Positions 57,669-64,000 of a stretch of 64,000 nucleotides of DNA are shown here, piece by piece. Position numbers and translations under genes: made by a program. Position 1 is the first letter of the stretch, and each line of letters begins with the position of its first letter. Origin of the DNA: Gnetum montanum (taxonomy: Eukaryota > Streptophyta > Gnetopsida > Gnetales > Gnetaceae); assembly GCA_015680685.1 (NCBI GenBank), contig MNCI01010443.1, positions 29,992-93,991 on the forward strand, written 5' to 3'. Under the pieces are notes generated by a model. It saw only the letters and a program-made list of their open reading frames with translations, had not been told where the DNA came from and made no database searches.

Positions 57669-59099
57669 CACACAGATTTGACGTGTTTGGTACTCACTGG
57701 GGTATAGCATGTTTTGCATAGAATTAGCAATTCATTTGCATGTTTGCATATTTAGCATCACAAGTTGCATGTTTTGGCAATTTAACATAAGCATTTTGCA
57801 TTTCACATGTTTAGCATTCTTTCACAGAATTTTTAAAATTTTTTCTAACTTCGGGCAACATAGTCTAGAAAACTATGAAAAATTCTAACTCTGGGCTACC
57901 CCACAGGAGCGTAGTCTAGAGAACACAAAAAAAAATTTCTAACTCTAGCTAACATTGACAATGCTCTAGTAATTGTGGAGCATAGCCCTAGACCAAAGAA
58001 AAAAAATTCTAACTACTAGCTATACTCCCTAGAGTGTAGCCCTAAAAAGTTTTTAAAATTTTTTTAAAAAAAGCCTAATAATCCAGCACCATGCCCTACA
58101 CACACTACACCTCCTACCACCATGCACTAAGCATGTACCATGAATGTAGCCCTTGTAGCCATGCCACTGAACATTCCCCATGGCACTACCCTATCCTACA
58201 CATTACCATAACCTCTACCATGTGCCCTACCTCACGGGTGGTGACAATCATCAAACCCTTACCCTTGTCGTGCTCTCATCCTATCGTGCTTTCAAAAAAA
58301 TATAAAAGAAAAATGGGGCAATCCTTTGCTATGCCTCTACCCAAAGGTGATCACCCACGGCCATCATTGGTGTCACCATCCCTACCCTATGTCGCACAAG
58401 CAATAGCCCTAAGGCCGTCATAAAGCCTCAATCCCTTCCTCTTCCTTACCCATTGCACAACACCACATAACAAAATTTTTATTTTTTCATTGCCTCACAC
58501 AGGCCTATGACCTTTTTCCCCCTGTGGCCATAATGACCATTATGAAAACTAGCAAACCTTGCAGCCATCACTTTCAAAACCCCACACAAATGACATAGAA
58601 AAAAACCCCTCCCTCTACAAACCAAAACCTTCCCTACCCAACGTGCATACCCTAAGGTTCTTGATGGCCCAAACAGCCACAACAGCAGTGGCCTTTGCCA
58701 TGGCAAGGCATCACCAACATAACCCCCAAACCCCAAGTACGAGAAAACAAAGGAAAGTGTAGAAAATAAAAAAAGGGAAGAGTGTAGTTGGTGCACTTGG
58801 TGGATGGTGGTCTCTTTCATTCCTCCATGCATGCCCACAGTAAGCATGCCAGTGCTTGCTCTCCCTCATCCATGTTAGTCAGTCCGGGGTGCTAGTGTTC
58901 ACTTCAATGCAACATCCTAGCAACTACACTCTTCAAATTGCGCTATGATCTAAAAAAGTTTATGTTTTCAATTAACAATGAAAAATTTACCCATAGGTGA
59001 AACACACTTTTATATCCCCTAGGACCACTTACTATAGTTGGGTGGGAACATAGTCACTAAAGTTAGAAAAATTTTAAATTTTTCTTATTGCCCAATGAG
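57669..59099. other. Intronic region of C, with a decayed U3-like palindrome cluster
   Basis: 57840-58050 carries words such as TTTCTAACT, GCGTAGTCTAGAG and GAGCATAGCCCTAGA, like the palindrome modules of the C LTR but outside any LTR. 58080-58900 is C-rich on the plus strand with open minus-strand frames (for example 58847-58479) of low-complexity composition. They may be the 5' part of the antisense gene, but no domain was recognised. Confidence 0.4.
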
Positions 59100-59260
59100 C
59101 ATCTAGGCTAATTTTTCTTTTTCAATGCACCAAGCCTTACTAAAATGATGCATCTAGCACACATTATGGTCCACTAAGACCTTAAACTCTCACTATACTA
59201 TCTGCTAAGACCTTAAACTGGCAACCCCATGACCTATTAAGGCCTAAAACCAACCCATGA
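59100..59260 (+). repeat. CTAAGACCTTAAACTGGC repeats before the 3' splice site
   Basis: Three or four copies: CACTAAGACCTTAAACTCTC, GCTAAGACCTTAAACTGGC and TATTAAGGCCTAAAACC. They lie about 140-240 bp upstream of the putative acceptor of C. Confidence 0.65.
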
Positions 59261-59363
59261 ATCCCTTGTCTTTAAAATCACATTTACATACTTAGGTGAA
59301 ATTTTTATTGCATTGTTTTCTTCAACTATGAATATTTCTCTTACTAAGATAGGTGTGGCTTGA

Positions 59364-59401
59364 TATTTTTCTTGTTTTTTTTTTTGAAAGATTATTGCAG
59401 G
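59364..59401 (+). other. 3' splice site of the pro/RT intron of C
   Basis: A pyrimidine tract (TTTTTCTTG then twelve T) followed by GAAAGATTATTGCAG/GA. The exon starts at 59402, about 320 bp before recognisable RT sequence. Together with the donor at 39622 it matches the Ogre exon plan. Confidence 0.55.
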
Positions 59402-61995
59402 ATTTTTTAACATGACTACATACAAGCATCTCCACTCATCTCTGGTCCTAACTAGGCCCAGTGATGATCTCACATGATGCATCAACCCTCAATGCCTAGA
59501 CCTTGAACCCATAGTCTACAATTAATACATAACATTTATAGAGGTACTGCTAGACTAGCCAGACCATCTAGTTAGGGCTCTAGATCTAGAGGCAAGTGAT
59601 GTCACCAAGGATCCCCTAATCGAAGTCCCATTAGCAACACCTAGTGGTAATGTAAAGATGTTGAAACTTAGTTCTTTGTTAGAGCCTCAACATGCCCAAA
59701 ACATCGCAAAAGTACTCAATGATAACATCAAGGCATTTTCATAGTCTTATGAAGACATGCTAGGCCTAGATCCTTGCATAGTGCAACACAACATAATCAT
59801 CAATCCTAGCATAAAACCAGCCAAGCAAAAGGCTAACAAGGTTAGGCCTCAGGTGGTGTTGATAGTCCACAATGTAATCACTAAGCTTCGCAATGCTTAA
59901 ATAGGCATTAGTTGCCTATGAAGCAAAGTATAATGATGTGGAAAAGAACTACCTTGCCTTAGTCTTTACACTTAAGAAGTGGAGGCATTATCTTTTCCTT
60001 AGCCAAGTCAACATCACCTACAAAAGCAATGTACTCCAAACAATTACAACAAATATTTATGAGAGCAGTTACATTGCACATTGTAAAGCAATAACCATAG
60101 ATTTTGACTTGCATTACATTACAAAAGCATCAACCAAAGGTCAAGTAATAACTACACAACTTACAACTTCCCCAATCAATGATCAAGTAATGATAGATCT
60201 GGAATTTCCAGATGAGCATGTCACTAGCATAAGTTAAGTACTTGATAAATTTGAGGAACTCTTACACTTTGATGGTGCTTCAACCTCTCAAGGGGGTAGT
60301 GCCACTACCATAATCACATTTCCCTCTGGGGAGGTCTAACCCTTTGCATATCACTTCATATTTTCATGCACTAACAACGTGATGGAGTATGAGGATCTCC
60401 TCTGGGATATCTTAGTACCTCTCGACTTAGGAATACAAAACATAGAAATCCAAGGTGATTCACAACTAGTTGTCAACTAAGTCACAGAGGTTTATGCTTG
60501 TAGAGCTTAACACTTTTAATCTTATTATGACCTGGCAAAGCACTTGCTCAAGTAATTTGTAACTGTTGATGTTTAGCACATCCTCCACAACAAAAATGCC
60601 ATTACTGATGCATTAGCTACATTAGCCTTAAGCATTGCACCTAAAATTTTTTACACCTTACCCATCACAATGGTAGATTGCACTATGCCTATCATGCAAA
60701 CAACAAACATTGCATCTATAGCCACAATAAGGACAAACCATATAATAGAGTGAGGTACGACAACATTAAAGTGTACCTTTGACAAGGTAAACCTCTACAG
60801 CATCTAACCACTACTCAAAAGAATGCAATGTGGACATGATTATGGTAGTACATCATCATGGGTGATAGCACACTATGCTATACATCCTACAATGATGTAC
60901 TATTGACTTGCATTAGCGACTAAGAAGCTTAGATGATTGTCAAACAAGTCCACAAGGGACTCTGTGGAGGCCACATAGCACCCAGGGCAATGATGGTGAA
61001 GAGCAGATGCTTAGGCTACTATTGGCCTTACATGAAGCACAATTACATCTCCAAGGTCAAGACATGTGACATGTGTCAACGACAAGGTAACTTAACACAC
61101 ATTCCACCTACTAAACTAGATACAACATAGATCACATGGCCATTCCATCATTGGTGGCTAGACATCATAGGGTTTATAATGCCTACGTCCTCCAAAGTGC
61201 ATAGCTTCATTATAATCACAACTAAGTATTTTATGAAGTAGGTTGAAGCCATTCCCCTTAGGAAGACTACATTGCAGCAGGTCTACAAATTCATACTTGA
61301 CAAACATAGTAACCCATTTTGGTTTACCCATGACCATAGTCACAAACGATTGGCCACAGTTTAGTAGTGCTGAGACCAAAGCCTTTTGAAAATGCTTCAA
61401 AATCAAACATTCCTTTTCATCGCCCTACTACCCACAAGTGAATGGCCAAGAAGAGGCCACAAACAAGGTCATCATTAATCTTTTAAAGAAGATTCTTAGT
61501 AACAACAAACAATGATAACACAAGCAACTAATCTATGTGCTTTAGGCCTACCACACAACATAAAGTACTACAACAGGTAAGATGTCATACAGTTTGGTTT
61601 ATGGTCTTGAATCCATCTTACCTCTTGAATTGTAAGTCCCATCACTTTGAGTAATCCTCTCAAGCTTCATTGATAGGGCTTAAAATAAAAATTTGAGAAC
61701 CATGGACCTCAACTCGATAAAGGAGTAGTGCATGAGGATACTTGATCGTATCGAGTGGTACCAAAAAATGCAACAAAAAAAACACCATCACAATTAGCAT
61801 CAATGCTTGATCAAGAAAGGGAACTTAGTTCTCAAGGCCATTCATGAACTCGCGAACAAATTCTTAGCCAACTAGGAAGGTCTTTCTTGGTTGTTAAGGC
61901 TTATGAAAATGGGACATTCAAGCTTGTTGATAACAATGGTAATGAATTTTCCAATCTTATGAACCATTCGTACCTAAAGGCTTACTATGCCTAGT
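59402..61995 (+). pseudogene. RT (partial)-RNaseH-aRNaseH-INT exon of element C
   Basis: Order: RT N-terminus SYEDMLGLDPCIVQHN and KQKANKVRPQV to about 59898. Then a deletion that removes the RT core, entering RNaseH at VAYEAKYNDVEKNYLALVF and WRHYLF. Then a second, archaeal-type RNaseH (60268-60640: FDGAST, NNVMEYEDLL, IEIQGDSQLVVN, ITDALATLAL) retaining its four acidic residues. Then integrase from 60930 (HKGLCGGH, YYWPYMKHNY, VKTCDMCQRQGNLTHIPP, WWLDIIG, VEAIPLRKTT, KLVDNNGNEF), ending near 61990. Dual RNaseH is diagnostic of the Tat lineage. Stops and missing RT make it inactive. Confidence 0.85.
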
Positions 61996-62023
61996 ATGCA
62001 GTGTTGCATCTTTACAAAGCAAG

Positions 62024-62420
62024 GTGAACAAAGTTTGCTATGACTATAAACTAAAAGAGATAGTCTGCTATGACTATAAACTAGCACAAACCATTACCTA
62101 TGACACTAAACTAGCATATATAGTCTACTATGACTATAAACTAGCACAACATGTCTACTACAACATTAAACTGGCATCCACACCCATTGTTTGCTATGAT
62201 GTTAAATTGGCACAAATAGTCTACTATGATTATAAACTAGCATTCACTGTCCACTATGACACTAAACTAACATCGTTCATCTGCTATAAAGTTAAATTAG
62301 CACACAAAAATCTACTAGGACTATAAACTAGCCCATAACAGTCTACTAGGACCTTAAACTGGGCCCACGGTCTACTAGGAACCTAGACTGGCAAAACATA
62401 TGATCTACCAAGACCTTCAA
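62024..62420 (+). repeat. Tandem array of about 13 units of 30 bp after integrase
   Basis: Consensus TATGACTATAAACTAGCACA plus about 10 bases ending GTCTAC. Later units change to TAGGACCTTAAACTGGC, the same core as in the intron repeats and in D. As 30 bp is 10 codons, the array is open for 100 codons with the period YDYKLAQIVY; this looks like a by-product of the repeat. Confidence 0.85.
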
Positions 62421-63885
62421 CTAGGTTTTTACTTCAACACACATAGTTCTATGGATAAGTGAGTGATAATATTTCCAAATCCATGCCATCTACCCACATC
62501 TTATGGGTGGGGTGAGGCACTGTAGTTGTAGGAATTTCCTATCATTAGAAGAGGCCTCTAGAACATTTGTAGTGTTGCTATCCTCCAGCATTTTCCTGAT
62601 CTTCTGAAAATTCTTTGGAAATTTTACTAACCTTCTAGAGCTCCTACCACGATCACTAATGCTACCAACTCTAAGCCATACCTGCAACATTACTAGCCTT
62701 GGGCATTTCATTGTTTCTTGGAGCTCTCATCGTCAACACAACCCTTTAGAGAAATGGCAACATTATGGCCTACATCTCTTTGTCGACTCTTTCAATCTCT
62801 TCCATTGCTCAGGTACTTTCCACTAGTGTGGCCATTGGATCTTTGGCAGCCTCCACTGGTTTTCCTACATTGGCTCTTCAAGCTCTTGCAACTAGTCAAG
62901 CTGTTGTAGGACTTACAGCAACCTCAAATCTAACAATTTACTCTCATCTCATGTTGTGTGATTGTTTCTTGTTTTTTCTACATTGTGTTTACAGGACAAA
63001 GCTTCAGGGGTAGTCATGGAAAGATGCATCTCATTGCAGCAGCAAGTTACCACATTGCTTTGTTGTGCACAATAGGACTAGCTAAGCTACTCAAGAGTGC
63101 ATATCCTTATTACTCCACTATCACCTACTTGTATTCCCCCTTTCACCTTGCATTTCCTTACATTCCCTTGCATCAGTGAGCTTGAAACCCCTCTAATGCA
63201 TATGACACCCTCTTTATGTCAACCGGAAAACCGAATAGTGTATGTAACGTAACTCATCCCATGGGGAGCCTCTATGGGCTAGTCAAAGCCCAAGCAAATG
63301 TAACACAACTCATCCTAGGGAGGAAACACCTATCCTAAAGATGTGACACAATTGTACTAAAGCAAAGCCTATTAGGTGGCATGCAACCAACCTACCAAAA
63401 GCATCCTGCAGCTAGCATCTCACAATGTGCAAAACCCAAAGTAGATTTGCCACATAGTCAAAAAATGGGGCAAAATAGATCCCTAAGAAAAATTAGTAGA
63501 GCTCCAATTTTGCAACAAATCCAACCTTGAATCTACATTGACATTCTCATAAGCACTCCAATGAAAGGTCACAATTTTATGGGCAAACCATTTTGGTGCC
63601 ATGGATGATGACTATCTCACAAACACTTCGACGAGAGATCACTATTTTGGCAACAAGCCACTTTGGTGCTACATCTTGTAATATCACACAATTTTCATCT
63701 CATTTCCTTGTTATCTCCTAATGCATTCCCTACACCCTTTATCACCAACATACCATTACCCTTAGCACTTTTGAGCATGGTGAAGTGACATCTGGTTGAG
63801 TACTAATAAGCAATGTTGGTGTTGGGCTTGCTATGATGTTTTGTGTTCTTTGTCAACGTCTCTCGACCCACTCCTCCAAACATCA
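62421..63885 (+). other. 3' untranslated region of element C
   Basis: About 1.46 kb without a supported gene between the tandem array and the purine-rich tract. Open frames at 62718-63179 are hydrophobic low-complexity sequence with no recognised domain. CAACTCATCCTAGGGAGG-like words near 63260 and 63305, and ACAATTTTATGGGCAAACCA and ACTATTTTGGCAACAAGCCA near 63570-63660, are short local duplications. Confidence 0.5.
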
Positions 63886-63900
63886 ACAAAGAGAGGCCAA
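63886..63900 (+). promoter_or_regulatory. Probable polypurine tract of element C
   Basis: ACAAAGAGAGGCCAA immediately precedes the TGAAACACC LTR start. It is purine-rich but not perfect. Confidence 0.45.
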
Positions 63901-64000
63901 TGAAACACCACTAAATTTGGGCCACTGAGTCTCAAGTACAAATTTTTCTAAGTGTCAAAACTTGGCAAATTTTTTCTAAGTGTTGAAACTATGCTCCCCA
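63901..64000 (+). repeat. Start of the 3' LTR of element C, cut by the window edge
   Basis: All 100 bases align without gaps to 33790-33889, with 13 differences, and to the start of the solo LTR. Confidence 0.85.

Larger units (their letters stand above)
39622..59401 (+). other. Putative pro/RT intron of element C, now about 19.8 kb
   Basis: From the donor at 39622 to the acceptor at 59400-59401 there is no sense-strand pol sequence of C. The interval holds short tandem repeats at both ends, element F, a Tat-like fragment, an antisense multi-exon gene and a solo LTR. Without F, the Tat-like fragment and the solo LTR it would be about 6.2 kb. Inference; no transcript evidence is available. 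Confidence 0.5.
33790..64000 (+). mobile_element. Tat/Ogre-like element C, host of several nested insertions
   Basis: Begins with the 5' LTR (33790-35460) and PBS, then gag-pro to 39621. RT, two RNaseH domains and INT follow at 59402-61995, then tandem repeats, a purine-rich tract and the start of a 3' LTR at 63901. The first 100 bases of the two LTRs align without gaps at 87 of 100 positions. Inserted DNA accounts for F and a Tat-like fragment (40047-51896) and the solo LTR (55929-57663). Reading the two halves as one element is an inference from shared orientation, matching repeats on both sides of the insertions and the splice-site pair. Two adjacent partial elements remain possible. Confidence 0.65.

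Noticed and set aside
58479-58847. 122-codon minus-strand frame as a gene
   Set aside because: Low-complexity composition, no domain, and an open overlapping frame on the other strand.
59237-59485. 82-codon minus-strand frame across the 3' splice site region
   Set aside because: It overlaps the putative acceptor and the start of the pol exon antisense and has no recognised domain. Most likely chance, although an upstream exon of the antisense gene cannot be excluded.
62024-62420. Possible CRISPR-like array
   Set aside because: Units are directly adjacent tandem repeats without unique spacers, in a plant retrotransposon.
57664-64000. A separate Tat element with its 5' LTR at 55929-57663
   Set aside because: No primer-binding site follows 57663, and identical ATCAA duplications flank that LTR, which marks it as a solo LTR.
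1-64000. Host protein-coding genes, tRNA or rRNA genes
   Set aside because: No frame or cloverleaf outside the transposons could be supported. All recognisable protein motifs belong to retrotransposons or to the antisense gene they appear to carry.

Overview
No working host gene is visible. The window looks like intergenic DNA from a very large plant genome, most likely a gymnosperm such as a conifer. That assignment is an inference from the long, old, nested Ty3/gypsy LTR retrotransposons whose stop codons are mostly TAG, TAA or TGA where CAG, CAA, CGA or TGG is expected. Nearly every coding region here is a decayed transposon frame.

Two retrotransposon groups account for most of the sequence. 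Group 1 is Athila-like: LTRs of about 0.85-1.0 kb ending TGATGA...TCATCA, a primer-binding site decayed from TTGGCGCCGTTGCCGGGGA, gag-pro-RT-RNaseH-INT, then in some copies a coiled-coil ORF before the 3' LTR. Copies are an LTR tail at 1-200 (+), element A from 1325 (+), element B at 3893-16995 (-), element E at 24168-32359 (+) and element F at 40047-about 48740 (-). Group 2 is Tat/Ogre-like: LTRs of about 1.5-1.7 kb starting TGAAACACC, gag-pro, a spacer with about 30-bp repeats, then RT, RNaseH, a second (archaeal-type) RNaseH and INT. Copies are D at about 17680-24167 (-), C from 33790 past the end of the window (+), and a solo LTR at 55929-57663.

Layout. B is inserted in A with an exact CCTAC target duplication. 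D's right end is inside the gag of E. C runs from its 5' LTR (33790-35460) through gag-pro (35918-39621) to a consensus 5' splice site (39622). A pyrimidine-rich 3' splice site at 59400-59401 precedes RT, and a 3' LTR starts at 63901. The roughly 19.8-kb interval between the splice sites would be an Ogre-type pro/RT intron. It now holds F, a second Tat-like fragment (about 48750-51896), the solo LTR, and most notably a multi-exon gene in antisense.

That antisense gene is the most interesting content. Two diverged copies (48750-50889 and 52341-55769, minus strand) share exon lengths, splice positions and intron phase. The best preserved exon resembles the FCP1/NIF homology domain of HAD-family CTD phosphatases. 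It looks like a host-type gene captured with its introns, in antisense, by a Tat/Ogre retroelement.

Limits: all alignments were made by eye. Element boundaries given as approximate may be off by tens of bases. One N beside a poly-C run (56645) marks an assembly problem.
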